This document shows positions 43,118 to 52,805 of a stretch of DNA of 64,000 bases, piece by piece. The translations under genes were made by a program, and so were the position numbers. A model generated the notes under the pieces. That model saw only the letters and a program-made list of their open reading frames with translations. It ran no database searches and was not told the DNA's origin. The stretch is from Paludibacteraceae bacterium (GTDB lineage: Bacteria > Bacteroidota > Bacteroidia > Bacteroidales > Paludibacteraceae): positions 144,977-208,976 of the forward strand of contig JAKSLB010000003.1 in the NCBI GenBank assembly GCA_024401435.1, given 5' to 3'. Each line of letters begins with the position of its first letter. The stretch's first letter is position 1.

Positions 43118-44443
43118 CTATAATAATCGGAACACATCATTTAAATTGGCATAAATCATCAAAGCAAACAGTAATGCCATTCCAATTATTTGTGCTTTAA
43201 CCATCACATTCTGACTTGGTTTCTTTCTTGTTATCACCTCAATCAGCAAGAACATCACATGACCGCCATCCAAAGCTGGGATTGGCAAGATATTCATAAA
43301 GGCTAATATGACAGACAAAAAAGCAGTGATTTCCCAAAATGCATGGGCATTAAATGGATAAGGGAACAAATTTCCGATACTCATGAATCCTCCCATTTGT
43401 TTTACACCTGCAGAAGAGAATACATATTTCATATCTCCCACATAAGTAAACAATCTACCAAATCCCTTTTTAATGCCTACGGAAATAGATTCAAAGAAAC
43501 CATACGAAACACTTTCCATCTTGTAAAAAGCAGCAGGTCCTTTCATTCCTACCCCTATTTTTCCTTCATGATTGGGAGTTAAAGTCAAATGAATTAATGT
43601 GTTTCCTCTTTGTACTTTTACAACAATCGGAAGATTTTTGTTTTTATTAAACAAATCAACAACACCCAATACATATGCATCAACAACATTTTCCGTAGAG
43701 TCCATGTACGAAACAATACGGTCACCTTTCATCAACCCAGCCTTTTCTGCACGAGAATTAGGCATAACAGAATCCACTACGAACGGATATCGACATCCTA
43801 CAAATGCAGAATTTTCTGTTATGATATGATCTGCAAAATCATCTGGAAGATCAACCATCACCTCTTCACCATCACGCAACACCCAGACCTTGTCAGCCTC
43901 TAAAACTGCATGAATAGAGGCATCATCCATCTTGATTAACTGTTGGTCATCTGCTCGAAGAAGTAAATCTCCATTTTGAAAACCAACACTTCTTGCATAT
44001 TCACTAAACTCCATTCCATCCGTCATATTCTTAAAAGGAATATACTTTTCTCCAAAATGGAAGGCAATCATCGTATAAATAAATATAGCCAGCAAAAAAT
44101 TAAAAACAACCCCCATCACCATAATCAACAGACGTTGCCAAGCAGGTTTCGTTCTAAACTCCCATGGTTGTGGCTCTTTTTTCATCTGTTCCTGATCAAG
44201 AGACTCATCTATCATTCCTGCCAATTTCACATATCCACCCAAAGGAAGCCAACCAACACCATATTCTGTTTCACTGTTTTTAGGCTTATATTTGAACAAT
44301 GTCAACCATGGGTTAAAGAATAAATAAAACTTTTCTACTCTAACCTTGAATATTTTTGCCATAATAAAATGTCCAAACTCATGGATAATAACCAAGAGAG
44401 ACAAACTAGCAAAAAACTGAAGAAGGATAACCAATAGTTGCAT
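43118..44443 (-). CDS. rseP: RIP metalloprotease, site-2 protease family
   Basis: 441 residues. Inner-membrane zinc protease that cleaves transmembrane anti-sigma factors and signal-peptide remnants. The zinc motif HEFGH is at 21-25 in the first membrane segment, a PDZ region follows in the middle (NSRAEKAGLMKGDRIVSY), and NILPIPALDGGH near residue 390 supplies the third ligand region. Length is typical. It lies 4 bp after dxr, a common pairing in this phylum. Confidence 0.96.
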   Translation of the reverse strand: MQLLVILLQFFASLSLLVIIHEFGHFIMAKIFKVRVEKFYLFFNPWLTLFKYKPKNSETEYGVGWLPLGGYVKLAGMIDESLDQEQMKKEPQPWEFRTKPAWQRLLIMVMGVVFNFLLAIFIYTMIAFHFGEKYIPFKNMTDGMEFSEYARSVGFQNGDLLLRADDQQLIKMDDASIHAVLEADKVWVLRDGEEVMVDLPDDFADHIITENSAFVGCRYPFVVDSVMPNSRAEKAGLMKGDRIVSYMDSTENVVDAYVLGVVDLFNKNKNLPIVVKVQRGNTLIHLTLTPNHEGKIGVGMKGPAAFYKMESVSYGFFESISVGIKKGFGRLFTYVGDMKYVFSSAGVKQMGGFMSIGNLFPYPFNAHAFWEITAFLSVILAFMNILPIPALDGGHVMFLLIEVITRKKPSQNVMVKAQIIGMALLFALMIYANLNDVFRLL

Positions 44444-44447
44444 ATAT

Positions 44448-45611
44448 TTATAATTTATACTTTAATGATAATTCCATAGCTTTTGCACGAGCTAACTCAT
44501 CCGTTTTAACATAATCTTCATACGATGGTTTTGCAATGAAAGAAACAAGTCCCATCGTCTCCTCTATCACATCAGACATTTGTAAGAATCCAATCTCCTC
44601 GTGTAAAAATTTAGCCACGACCACTTCATTCGCGGCATTCAAAATACATGGCATATTACCACCCTTATCCATAGCAGCATAAGCGAATGCAAGATTACGG
44701 AAAACATTCAAATCTGGTTTTTCAAAAGTCATCGTCTGATGAGTAAAGAAATCCAAACGAGGATAATTATTTTTCAAACGAGTAGGATAACCAAAGGCAT
44801 ATTGAATAGGCAATTTCATATCAGGCAATCCTAGTTGAGCTTTGATGGAACCATCTTGAAACTGAACCATGGAATGAATTAACGATTGTGGATGAACAAC
44901 AGCCTCTATCTGGGAAGCCTTAACATTAAACAACCATTTTGCTTCTATCACCTCAAATCCCTTGTTCATCATAGAAGCAGAATCAATTGTAATTTTCGCT
45001 CCCATCGACCAATTAGGGTGTTTCAACGCATCCGCTGGAGTAACATGCTCTAGGAAAGCACGATCTTTTCCACGGAAAGGTCCGCCAGAGGCTGTCAACA
45101 AGATCTTCTCTATCGGTGATAATTCGCCAGCCAAACATTGGAAAACAGCGGAGTGCTCTGAATCTACAGGAAGGATTGCGACTTTATTTTCTTCTGCCAA
45201 ACGACAAATCAAATCACCAGCCACCACTAAGGTTTCTTTATTAGCTAATGCGATTGTTTTATGAGCTTTAATAGCCTTAATCGTAGGATACAAACCAGCA
45301 TAACCTACCATAGCCGTTAAAACTATATCAATAGGTTCTGACTCAACCACATCCGCAATGGATTGTGAACCAGCAAACACCTTAATAGGCATATCTGCCA
45401 AAGCATCTTTCACCTCCTGATACTTAGCTTCATTTGCAACAACAACCATCTCAGGTTGAAATTTTTTTGCCTGTTCAATTAAGAGTGTCGCATTATTATT
45501 TGCAGTAAGAGCATAGACTTCAAACAAAGAAGGATTCTCTTCAATAACTTCCAAAGCCTGGGTTCCAATAGAACCTGTCGATCCCAATATAGCGATTTGT
45601 TTTTTCTTCAT
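44448..45611 (-). CDS. dxr: 1-deoxy-D-xylulose 5-phosphate reductoisomerase
   Basis: 387 residues. NADPH-dependent second step of the MEP isoprenoid pathway. The N-terminal nucleotide-binding GSTGSIGTQ (10-18), LANKETLVVAG, the metal and substrate site PVDSEHSAVFQ, and SGGPFRG followed by ALKHPNWSMG are all intact. It supplies isopentenyl diphosphate, used for example by the prenyl synthase at 8725. Co-transcribed with rseP. Confidence 0.97.
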   Translation of the reverse strand: MKKKQIAILGSTGSIGTQALEVIEENPSLFEVYALTANNNATLLIEQAKKFQPEMVVVANEAKYQEVKDALADMPIKVFAGSQSIADVVESEPIDIVLTAMVGYAGLYPTIKAIKAHKTIALANKETLVVAGDLICRLAEENKVAILPVDSEHSAVFQCLAGELSPIEKILLTASGGPFRGKDRAFLEHVTPADALKHPNWSMGAKITIDSASMMNKGFEVIEAKWLFNVKASQIEAVVHPQSLIHSMVQFQDGSIKAQLGLPDMKLPIQYAFGYPTRLKNNYPRLDFFTHQTMTFEKPDLNVFRNLAFAYAAMDKGGNMPCILNAANEVVVAKFLHEEIGFLQMSDVIEETMGLVSFIAKPSYEDYVKTDELARAKAMELSLKYKL

Positions 45612-45624
45612 TTTTGTGGGTTAA

Positions 45625-45655
45625 TTAAAGGGACATCTATAAATTCCCCGATTTT
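45625..45655. repeat. Small hairpin repeat, ggggaatt type
   Basis: gggacatctataaattccccga is the reverse-complement form of the repeat at 38664-38686. It sits in the 76-bp gap between dxr and the M23-like gene. Confidence 0.5.
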
Positions 45656-45687
45656 TAAAATTACAACCATATAAACCTTCAAACGAT

Positions 45688-46542
45688 TTAAAATGTAATG
45701 AACACCTGAGGGTCCATTGGCAGTCCATCTTTCCAAAGTTGGAATTCAAAATAGGTTTCAACATTCTTTTGGAACGTAGAAAGGATTTCTCCAGCATGAA
45801 CTTTTTCTCCAGCTTCTTTCATAAATGGTTGTCGTATTTTATAGATAGAAACTATATTATCCGAATGTTGAATCGTCATCACATAAATATTATTCAAAGT
45901 ATAGTCACAAGAAAGGATCACACCATCCAAGATGGAGACAACACTAGAATTATAATCAGCTTTCATAGTTATTCCGAACATTTTCAAATGCGGGCTAAAA
46001 GATTCCACAACATTACCTTGAGCAGGTTGCTGCATCAAGTAATTTATGTTGTCCTGATTCTGAATCATACCCAACACAGACGAAACGGCGACTTCAGACT
46101 CAAAAGAATCACGGAAAGCCAATTCTTTAGGAGATGCTTCAGACAAAGGTTTTTGTGCCACAATACGCAAAGAATCAACACTTATGACAGAATCGACAAC
46201 AATTTCACCTGCCACAATAGAACGTAAGGCTTCCACATATTTAGTCTGTAATTCTACTTCTTTAGAAATAGAATCCACTTCTAACATATTCAGTTTTAAT
46301 TGACGTTCCAAATCGATATGCTCTGAATACCCAGGCAAGAAACCACGTAAAGGAGTTTTTATAATTAGTAACGCGATCAAAAAGAAATAGACAACCGCCA
46401 CAAAAAAGCCAAAAGAAATAACAGAGAGTTTAGACAATCTGATTCTCCACACCTCTTCCAACGTGTTTTCATTCAAAATTGCCAATTTGTATTTAAACCG
46501 CCATCTCTGTAAAAGTGATTTTGCACCTGATATTATTCCCAT
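45688..46542 (-). CDS. Degenerate M23-family membrane protein
   Basis: 284 residues: a short cytoplasmic segment, one membrane helix (about 40-63), a helical region (about 80-125) and a C-terminal LytM/M23 fold. The zinc ligands are missing: the position of H-x3-D reads in the FGITMKADYN segment without the His, and the terminal H-x-H is replaced by YFEFQLW. Surrounding strands (VVSILDGVILSCDYT, YVMTIQHSDNIVSIYKI, GEILSTF) are retained. It is therefore probably a non-catalytic regulator of cell-wall hydrolases, in the manner of EnvC. It lies 2 bp before the methyltransferase stop in the dxr cluster. Confidence 0.85.
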   Translation of the reverse strand: MGIISGAKSLLQRWRFKYKLAILNENTLEEVWRIRLSKLSVISFGFFVAVVYFFLIALLIIKTPLRGFLPGYSEHIDLERQLKLNMLEVDSISKEVELQTKYVEALRSIVAGEIVVDSVISVDSLRIVAQKPLSEASPKELAFRDSFESEVAVSSVLGMIQNQDNINYLMQQPAQGNVVESFSPHLKMFGITMKADYNSSVVSILDGVILSCDYTLNNIYVMTIQHSDNIVSIYKIRQPFMKEAGEKVHAGEILSTFQKNVETYFEFQLWKDGLPMDPQVFITF

Positions 46543-46544
46543 AC

Positions 46545-47306
46545 CTATTTATTTATTCTTCGTCTAAACTCAGAGCAAGTTATTGCTGTTGCAATAGCAA
46601 CATTCAATGATTCCGAAGTATCTCTACTCTGAGGGAAATTGGGTATATACAATTTCCGATTGACATATTTTCCAACACCAGAAGAAATGCCATTTCCTTC
46701 ATTTCCCATAATAATAACACCTGTCGGAGGCAACGCTTCCTCATATATGTTATTACCTTCCAAGAAAGTACCGAAAATAGGAACATTTTTCATTTTAATT
46801 AAAGTCTCTTCCAAATCAAGATAATGAATCTTCACTCTGGAAAGAGCTCCCATCGTTGCTTGCACAACTTTAGGATTATATACGTCCACTGTTTCTTTCG
46901 AACAGAGTATGTTTTCTATTCCAAACCAATCAGCCACACGAATAATGGTTCCCAAATTACCAGGATCCTGAATAGTATCCAACATTAAAGTCAACTGATT
47001 GGCTATATTAGCACAATCTAACTGATAATTAGGTTTCCTGAAAACAGCCACAACAGATTGTGGAGCACACAAAGCTGACGCTTTTTTCAAATCCTCTTTC
47101 GAGACCTCCTTAACGATATCAGCACGAATAGATTTATGTGAATCTATGTAATCCGATGTAGCCACCAATAGAGAGCAAGAAAAAGTATTTAATAGATCAT
47201 CTACCAATTTAGGTCCTTCCGCAAAAAACAAATTCAACTCATCTCTCTCCTTTTTACGGGTCAAAGAGGTTATCAGTTTTATTGTGTTTTTACTTAAAGG
47301 CTCCAT
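46545..47306 (-). CDS. TrmH/SpoU-family RNA 2'-O-ribose methyltransferase
   Basis: 253 residues. The N-terminal substrate-binding domain (KERDELNLFFAEGPKLV) is followed by the SPOUT knot: LMLDTIQDPGNLGTIIRVADWFG (motif 1), IIMGNEGNG (motif 2) and IPNFPQSRDTSESLNVAIATAI (motif 3). It methylates rRNA or tRNA with SAM; the exact nucleotide is not predictable. It starts 6 bp after the DUF4827-like gene. Confidence 0.94.
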   Translation of the reverse strand: MEPLSKNTIKLITSLTRKKERDELNLFFAEGPKLVDDLLNTFSCSLLVATSDYIDSHKSIRADIVKEVSKEDLKKASALCAPQSVVAVFRKPNYQLDCANIANQLTLMLDTIQDPGNLGTIIRVADWFGIENILCSKETVDVYNPKVVQATMGALSRVKIHYLDLEETLIKMKNVPIFGTFLEGNNIYEEALPPTGVIIMGNEGNGISSGVGKYVNRKLYIPNFPQSRDTSESLNVAIATAITCSEFRRRINK

Positions 47307-47312
47307 CTGCTA

Positions 47313-47924
47313 CTATTCTAAAGCGACTAACCAAATATCATAAAACATTGGCTTGTATTCATCTGCATCCGAACGTTTACCGCCAGTTACAGTAGACAAC
47401 GTACCATTAGCAAGATCAAATGGTATGATCACTTGACAATGACCACCCACTCTCAAATTACGAACTGCATATTGGAATCCTCTTCCATAATTATTATTCG
47501 AAGTAGGATTCTGCAATAGAATAAAAGAAAGAGGATCTGGATTAGTTGCAGCAGTACAATCATAGTACAACTTACCAGTCATATCGTATCCTTTATACCT
47601 AACATAAGCCTTCCAATTAGTTTGTGGCTCCGCACCAGTTCCTTTTTCAACTTGATGATAATACAAACCTTCCAAAACACCTGTCTCATATTTATAGAAT
47701 AGTTTTTTATTACCATCCATCCATTCTAGCGAATCTGTCGGCATAGATGTTGTAACAGCAAAATTTTTTCCGGCGATAAATGACTTAATCGCTTCCTTTT
47801 CATCATCCACACGATCTGCATACGTCTCCGTATCCTTACATGAGAAGAGAGCAACTGCACACACAAGCAAAGTAACAACTCTTCTAACGGTTATAAAAAA
47901 TTTCATTTTATTTATATTAATCAT
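47313..47924 (-). CDS. FKBP-like lipoprotein (DUF4827 type)
   Basis: 203 residues from the ATG at 47924, which overlaps the preceding stop (ATGA). The signal ends ALFSC, a lipobox. The mature part has an FKBP-like core (GLYYHQVEKGTGAEPQTN, VRYKGYDMTGKLYYD, RGFQYAVRNLRVGGHCQVIIP), but the ligand-pocket aromatics appear incomplete. The family is common in Bacteroidales next to an FKBP lipoprotein. Possibly a periplasmic fold or assembly factor. Confidence 0.85.
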   Translation of the reverse strand: MININKMKFFITVRRVVTLLVCAVALFSCKDTETYADRVDDEKEAIKSFIAGKNFAVTTSMPTDSLEWMDGNKKLFYKYETGVLEGLYYHQVEKGTGAEPQTNWKAYVRYKGYDMTGKLYYDCTAATNPDPLSFILLQNPTSNNNYGRGFQYAVRNLRVGGHCQVIIPFDLANGTLSTVTGGKRSDADEYKPMFYDIWLVALE

Positions 47925-48454
47925 TTTTTTGTAACTTCTAACAACGTGATAGTACATTCAACGGGTGTCCATGCTGGAATACAATTAGGTACTCCTATCA
48001 CTCCATAAGCCATAAATGAGGGCATCACAAAAACACCCGTACCTGATACTTTCAACAAACGCAACGCCTCTCTGTAACCACGTTCCAATTCACTTTTTTC
48101 CAAGTTAACTGTCTTGACTACATCCGTCAATTTTTCACAAGACGTACCATCTAACATTCTTACAGAATAACGATAGGTTACATCATCTGTCGCCGAAACA
48201 GTATCACCATCACCTTCCTTCGTAATATAATAACGGATTCCAGACTTAGTTGTTGTGAATGGAACAGACAAAGAATCCATATAAGAAGAAATTATGCTAT
48301 CTTCAATGGCTGCGAACTCTTTATTCAACTCCATAAAAGATTCCGTTGGATTCTCTTGTTGAATTTTATTATTCGGAATCTGAGGAGCAGGATCAGAACA
48401 AGCCACTAACAAAAAAGGCAATAAACCTATTATGTATTTTAACACATCTCTCAT
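47921..48454 (-). CDS. FKBP-type peptidyl-prolyl isomerase lipoprotein (GldI-like)
   Basis: 177 residues. Signal with lipobox V-A-C (Cys19). The FKBP domain (about 65-175) reads SGIRYYITKEGDGD, VTYRYSVRMLDGT, YREALRLLKVSGTGVFVMPSFMAYG and TPVECTITLLEV. Such lipoproteins include GldI, required for gliding in Flavobacterium. It overlaps nrnA by 1 bp upstream and the DUF4827-like gene by 4 bp downstream, so all are coupled. Likely helps fold outer-membrane or T9SS components. Confidence 0.9.
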   Translation of the reverse strand: MRDVLKYIIGLLPFLLVACSDPAPQIPNNKIQQENPTESFMELNKEFAAIEDSIISSYMDSLSVPFTTTKSGIRYYITKEGDGDTVSATDDVTYRYSVRMLDGTSCEKLTDVVKTVNLEKSELERGYREALRLLKVSGTGVFVMPSFMAYGVIGVPNCIPAWTPVECTITLLEVTKK

Positions 48455-49506
48455 TATATACTCATCTGTCGATCATGTTCGACCTTCATATATTGTTCTA
48501 ATGTAGGTAATTTCTCCTCAAAAACACGTACAGCTTCCTCCATTGAAACGAACAATTGTCCACCTGCCGCATTTTTGTGTCCACCGCCCGTAAAATATTC
48601 TGATGCGAACTCATTCACTGGAACATTACCTTGAGAACGGAATGACATACGAATCTTCTCTCCATCCTCCTTGAATAATGCAGTAAACACAACACCTTTA
48701 ATAGACAATGGCATATTTACAAAGCCTTCGATATCACCTGGTTGATAATTGAATCGATCTAATTCCTCTTTTGTTAAGCACATCAACGCTGCTCCATATT
48801 CTGGATACATCTTCAACTTGTTACTCAACATATATCCTAACAAACGGAAACGATTCTCTGAGTAGTTATCATAAACACGACGATGAACTTCGTCTTTATC
48901 CACTCCCTTTTTAATTAATTCAGAAACTATTGAATAAACTTCTGATTGATTTGAATTAAACGAGAAAGAACCTGTATCTGTCATCAATCCTACAAAAATA
49001 CACTCCGCACATTCTTTCGTCATTTCCGTGAAATAACCCATACGACAAATCAATCGAAACACCATTTCCGCTGTTGATGTCATCTCTGGATATGAAATAA
49101 CGACATTAGCAAAATTACCTGGTTCTATATGGTGGTCAACCAAAATCTTTTTCGCAGCTGCATCTGCCACGACAAACGCCATATCTCCAATTCTTTTCAA
49201 GACATTAAAGTCTAATGCAAATATCAATTCTGTATTTTTGATTTTTTCATCGGATTGCTCTTTCTGATCTGCATAAACGAGTATATCCGTAGCTCCTGGC
49301 ATCCATCTAAAATAGTCTGGATACGCGGTAGGCACAATCACAGTCACATTTTTTTCTAATGTGTTTAAAAAATTGGCCAAAGCCAATGAGGAGCCAATTG
49401 CATCACCATCCGGAGATATATGCGACACAATCACTATATCATTTACTGATTCAATTTCATCCTTCGTTGCTTGAATCAAATCTTCCTTGATAATCTTTGA
49501 TATCAT
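48454..49506 (-). CDS. nrnA: DHH-family phosphoesterase (nanoRNase/pAp phosphatase type)
   Basis: 350 residues. Degrades very short RNA and often pAp. The DHH domain has SHISPDGDAIGSSLAL (about 29-44), LVDHHIEPG and VGLMTDTGSF, and the DHHA1 domain ends in GGGHKNAAGG. Length fits NrnA. It lies 20 bp after comEC and overlaps the FKBP gene by 1 bp. Confidence 0.92.
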   Translation of the reverse strand: MISKIIKEDLIQATKDEIESVNDIVIVSHISPDGDAIGSSLALANFLNTLEKNVTVIVPTAYPDYFRWMPGATDILVYADQKEQSDEKIKNTELIFALDFNVLKRIGDMAFVVADAAAKKILVDHHIEPGNFANVVISYPEMTSTAEMVFRLICRMGYFTEMTKECAECIFVGLMTDTGSFSFNSNQSEVYSIVSELIKKGVDKDEVHRRVYDNYSENRFRLLGYMLSNKLKMYPEYGAALMCLTKEELDRFNYQPGDIEGFVNMPLSIKGVVFTALFKEDGEKIRMSFRSQGNVPVNEFASEYFTGGGHKNAAGGQLFVSMEEAVRVFEEKLPTLEQYMKVEHDRQMSI

Positions 49507-49526
49507 ACTCTTCTACATTTAGGCTG

Positions 49527-51098
49527 CTAAGTTACAAAAAATATTTTGTTTATCACTTGATATATGGAGTAAACAAACATAACAAATAAGAAAGAGATGA
49601 TTCGAAAAAAAGATTTCTTTTTCACATAGAATGCTAACAAAACCATTAACAATGCAAAAAACACTAAATCTGTCATTTCAAAAACAATTGTAGGACTCAC
49701 AACACCCCTGAAATTTTCTATATATACAATCGACACATTCATACATTTCACAACCTTTTCCAACAAGAATGATACCAAATCTCCTAAATAAGGAACAGCA
49801 GAAACGCACCACAAAAATATGGATAGATAAATAACAACAGCAGACAAGGGAATTACAATAAAACCTGACAACCAAAACAGATTGCTCGTCTGATGAAAGT
49901 AATAAAGCGTCAACGGAATCGTTCCTAATTGTGCAGCAAAGGAAACAGATAACAAAGACCATATTTTCTCTTGCAACTTCGTATGAAACACAAAAGATTC
50001 GTAAAGTGGTTTTTGAAAGATCAATATTGCCATCACTGCCGTATAACTCAATTGAAATCCCACGTTGAACAGATATTTAGGAGAATAAACAAGCATAAAA
50101 AAGGCAGATGCAAAAACTATATTAAAAGTCATCGGTTTTCGATTCACCAAAGAGGCGACAGATGCAAATGTCAACATAATAGATGCACGAATAACGGAAG
50201 GTGACAAGCCCGTCACAAACGTAAATAACCACAAGGCCAGCAATGAAAGTACCACACGCCATTTGACCCACGAATCTTTTCTGAAAATCTGCGACAAAAT
50301 CTTTGTAAAAACAAGAAACACAACTCCCACATGCAAACCGCTAACAGCTAAAATATGACTTGCTCCCGTGACCGAATAACTGTTTTTCAAGTCTCCACTC
50401 AACATAGTTTTGTCACCAATAGAAAGTGCTGACAAGACTCCTAGTTCTTCACCCTCAATACCTTTATTTCGGAAAATATCCACCAAATGTTTTTGAATGG
50501 AATGAGACAATCTGTACAAGGAAAAAGTGGTAGAATGATCGACAAAATACCATTTTCCTGACGGTACATAAAAAGAACCTGAAACACCTCTGTTTTTTAA
50601 ATAAGCCTCATAATTGAAATCGGTATTGTCTTGCTGAATTTTTCTTGCAGTGTCCGTTTTAACGACAATCCAATCACCCTCTTGCAACAACAAACTTGAG
50701 CTGTCCTTTTGTAGATAGATTTGCCATTTAACATTCGAATGGGATGAATCGGACATCATTCTTGCCAACAATTTTATAGATTTTGTCCTTTCTATAGGAA
50801 CATCTTCAATTTTAGCCAATATCTCCGTAGGCAATTCACTTAATGGCATTAATTCTTTTTCTTCTTTCTTTATACGCTCTCCTATCAACCAAATGAAAAA
50901 AGAAAAAACGAATAGGCCGAACAAAAATCTAGTCGCATATGATTTCCGTTGGTTATAAATGATATGCAATAAAAAAAAGAGGACAGACAATGGCAAAAAA
51001 GCGATTGTCCAATCACAAGGAATGCATTTTTTAAATAAAATACCCAAGACAACAGGTAAAAGTAACCGTGTAAAAGGCATTTTCGACAAATCTTTCAT
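49527..51098 (-). CDS. ComEC/Rec2-family DNA channel protein, membrane part only
   Basis: 523 residues from the ATG at 51098; an in-frame TTG 21 bp upstream is less likely. It has an N-terminal DUF4131-type region with early membrane helices, an OB-like segment, and the competence domain with SYSVTGASHILAVSGLHVGVVF and LSPSVIRASIMLTF. The C-terminal metallo-beta-lactamase domain of classical ComEC is absent, as usual in Bacteroidetes. It would carry single-stranded DNA over the inner membrane; actual competence is not shown. Confidence 0.92.
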   Translation of the reverse strand: MKDLSKMPFTRLLLPVVLGILFKKCIPCDWTIAFLPLSVLFFLLHIIYNQRKSYATRFLFGLFVFSFFIWLIGERIKKEEKELMPLSELPTEILAKIEDVPIERTKSIKLLARMMSDSSHSNVKWQIYLQKDSSSLLLQEGDWIVVKTDTARKIQQDNTDFNYEAYLKNRGVSGSFYVPSGKWYFVDHSTTFSLYRLSHSIQKHLVDIFRNKGIEGEELGVLSALSIGDKTMLSGDLKNSYSVTGASHILAVSGLHVGVVFLVFTKILSQIFRKDSWVKWRVVLSLLALWLFTFVTGLSPSVIRASIMLTFASVASLVNRKPMTFNIVFASAFFMLVYSPKYLFNVGFQLSYTAVMAILIFQKPLYESFVFHTKLQEKIWSLLSVSFAAQLGTIPLTLYYFHQTSNLFWLSGFIVIPLSAVVIYLSIFLWCVSAVPYLGDLVSFLLEKVVKCMNVSIVYIENFRGVVSPTIVFEMTDLVFFALLMVLLAFYVKKKSFFRIISFLFVMFVYSIYQVINKIFFVT

Positions 51099-51206
51099 TA
51101 GGTTTATCAAAAAAAACAAGTTAGAAATGCGACAAAAACAGACTAATATTCAGCAGATAGAAACAAAAAAAGAGGAAACAGATTTTAATGTTTCCTCTTC
51201 TATATT

Positions 51207-51857
51207 TTATAAAGCTTTCAAATTTGCAATTGTTTCCAATGGGTTCTCTGCACCAAAAACGAAACTGCCAGCCACAAGGACATCAGCACCCGCATTCAGC
51301 AATCGTTTTCCAGTTTCATAATTGACACCGCCATCGATTTCAATCAAAGCCTTCGAATTACGTTTCTGAATAAGTTCTTTTAAACGTTGAGTCTTATCAA
51401 TTGTATTTTCAATAAACTTTTGTCCTCCAAAACCTGGATTTACAGACATTAGCATAACTAAATCAACGTCATTAACAATCTCTTCAAGAACAGAAACAGG
51501 AGTATGAGGATTTAAAGTAACACCTGCCATAATACCCAAAGATTTGATTTTTTGGATGGTAGAGTGTAAATGCAAGCAAGCTTCATAATGGACATTAATC
51601 ACTTTAGCACCTGCTTTATAAAATGCATCCACATACTTTGTTGGTTCAACAATCATCAAATGCACATCCAATGGTTTCTTTGCATATTTATTAATAGCTT
51701 CGACCACAGGAATTCCAAACGACAAATTAGGTACAAAAACGCCATCCATAATATCTAGATGGAACCAATCTGCCTTACTTTGGTTAACCATATCTATATC
51801 CTTCTGCAAATTAGAGAAATCAGCAGACAACATAGACGGAGCAATTAAATGGCTCAT
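51207..51857 (-). CDS. rpe: Ribulose-phosphate 3-epimerase
   Basis: 216 residues, a TIM barrel of the pentose phosphate pathway. PSMLSADF at the start, HLDIMDGVFVPN with metal-binding His and Asp, VHLMI, MSVNPGFGGQKF and IEIDGGV are all intact. 108 bp separates it from comEC, and 6 bp from the exported small protein upstream. Confidence 0.96.
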   Translation of the reverse strand: MSHLIAPSMLSADFSNLQKDIDMVNQSKADWFHLDIMDGVFVPNLSFGIPVVEAINKYAKKPLDVHLMIVEPTKYVDAFYKAGAKVINVHYEACLHLHSTIQKIKSLGIMAGVTLNPHTPVSVLEEIVNDVDLVMLMSVNPGFGGQKFIENTIDKTQRLKELIQKRNSKALIEIDGGVNYETGKRLLNAGADVLVAGSFVFGAENPLETIANLKAL

Positions 51858-51863
51858 ATCTGA

Positions 51864-52226
51864 TTATTTACCAGCAGCAGCTTTAGCAGCAGCTCTTTCC
51901 TCTCTTTTCTTCTTTAATTCCAATTGTTTCATATAAGCTTCACTATTATCACGTGCAATAGTTTTCACAACGTGAATAGTATCAGCTTCAGGATTATACT
52001 CCTCTACATAGATTGTATATTCGTATCCTTGCTCGTAATAGAAATTATCGAATTCTCCTTTGAAAGGAACCCATTCGACTTTATCACGACGAGAATAACC
52101 TTTTCTTATCATATAAACTCTCTGTCCATCAACAACAGGACGGTCAGGAGAAACCTTCATGTACTCTCTTGGAGTTGCGTCAAAAGCAAAAGCTACCAAG
52201 AAAATAGCTAATAATATTTTTTTCAT
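51864..52226 (-). CDS. Small exported protein, unknown function
   Basis: 120 residues from the ATG at 52226 (MKKILLAIFLVAFAFDATPR), a signal peptide without lipobox. The mature part has the strand-turn pattern KVEWVPFKGEFDNFYYEQGYEYTIYVEEY, like small DUF4377-type beta proteins, then a Lys/Glu/Ala helix ending AAAKAAAGK. It lies 6 bp before rpe. No function proposed. Confidence 0.75.
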   Translation of the reverse strand: MKKILLAIFLVAFAFDATPREYMKVSPDRPVVDGQRVYMIRKGYSRRDKVEWVPFKGEFDNFYYEQGYEYTIYVEEYNPEADTIHVVKTIARDNSEAYMKQLELKKKREERAAAKAAAGK

Positions 52227-52394
52227 TTTCGTTTTTTTTAACGTTTCCAGTCTGCAAATATAACTAAATTTTGCTTGTAAACAATATTTTATCACAATTT
52301 GTATTATTTTTCATTTAGAATAAAACAGAATGCAAAATTTAGTTACTCAATGACATAATGAATTGTTCTATAAAGATTTGAAGAAGAAAAGGAA

Positions 52395-52724
52395 TTATGC
52401 TTCTCCAGATCCTGATAAATTAATAGGGAAAGGTGGATTAAAACTTGGATCTGCGCGTTTGACAGTACCAAATTGATTTTCAAACTTCTCCATATTATCT
52501 TCCAAAGCATGCAACAAACGTTTAGCATGTTCAGGAGTTAAAATAATTCTTGATTTCACTTTAGCCTTATTAGAATTAGGCATAATACGAAGGAAATCCA
52601 ACACAAATTCAGAAGGGGAATGTGAAATAATTGCCATATTTGAATAGACACCCTCAGCTACCTCTTCACTCAGTTCAACACTGATTTGATTTTTGACAAC
52701 ATTTTTTTCTTCGTTATCTTGCAT
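52395..52724 (-). CDS. DUF3467 domain protein
   Basis: 109 residues from the ATG at 52724. The core SVELSEEVAEGVYSNMAIISHSPSEFVLDFLRIMP followed by KVKSRIILTPEHAKRLLHALEDN is the DUF3467 family. In Bacteroidetes this gene commonly follows rpoC, as here (81 bp after its stop), and is likely co-transcribed with it. The tail PFPINLSGSGEA is polar. The biochemical role is unknown. Confidence 0.92.
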   Translation of the reverse strand: MQDNEEKNVVKNQISVELSEEVAEGVYSNMAIISHSPSEFVLDFLRIMPNSNKAKVKSRIILTPEHAKRLLHALEDNMEKFENQFGTVKRADPSFNPPFPINLSGSGEA

Positions 52725-52805
52725 TTTCGATATTTGTTTAAACAACAAAGGAAACCAGCCCATGCTAGTTTCCTTTGTCTATATTATACATAATTGAAAA
52801 ATTTA

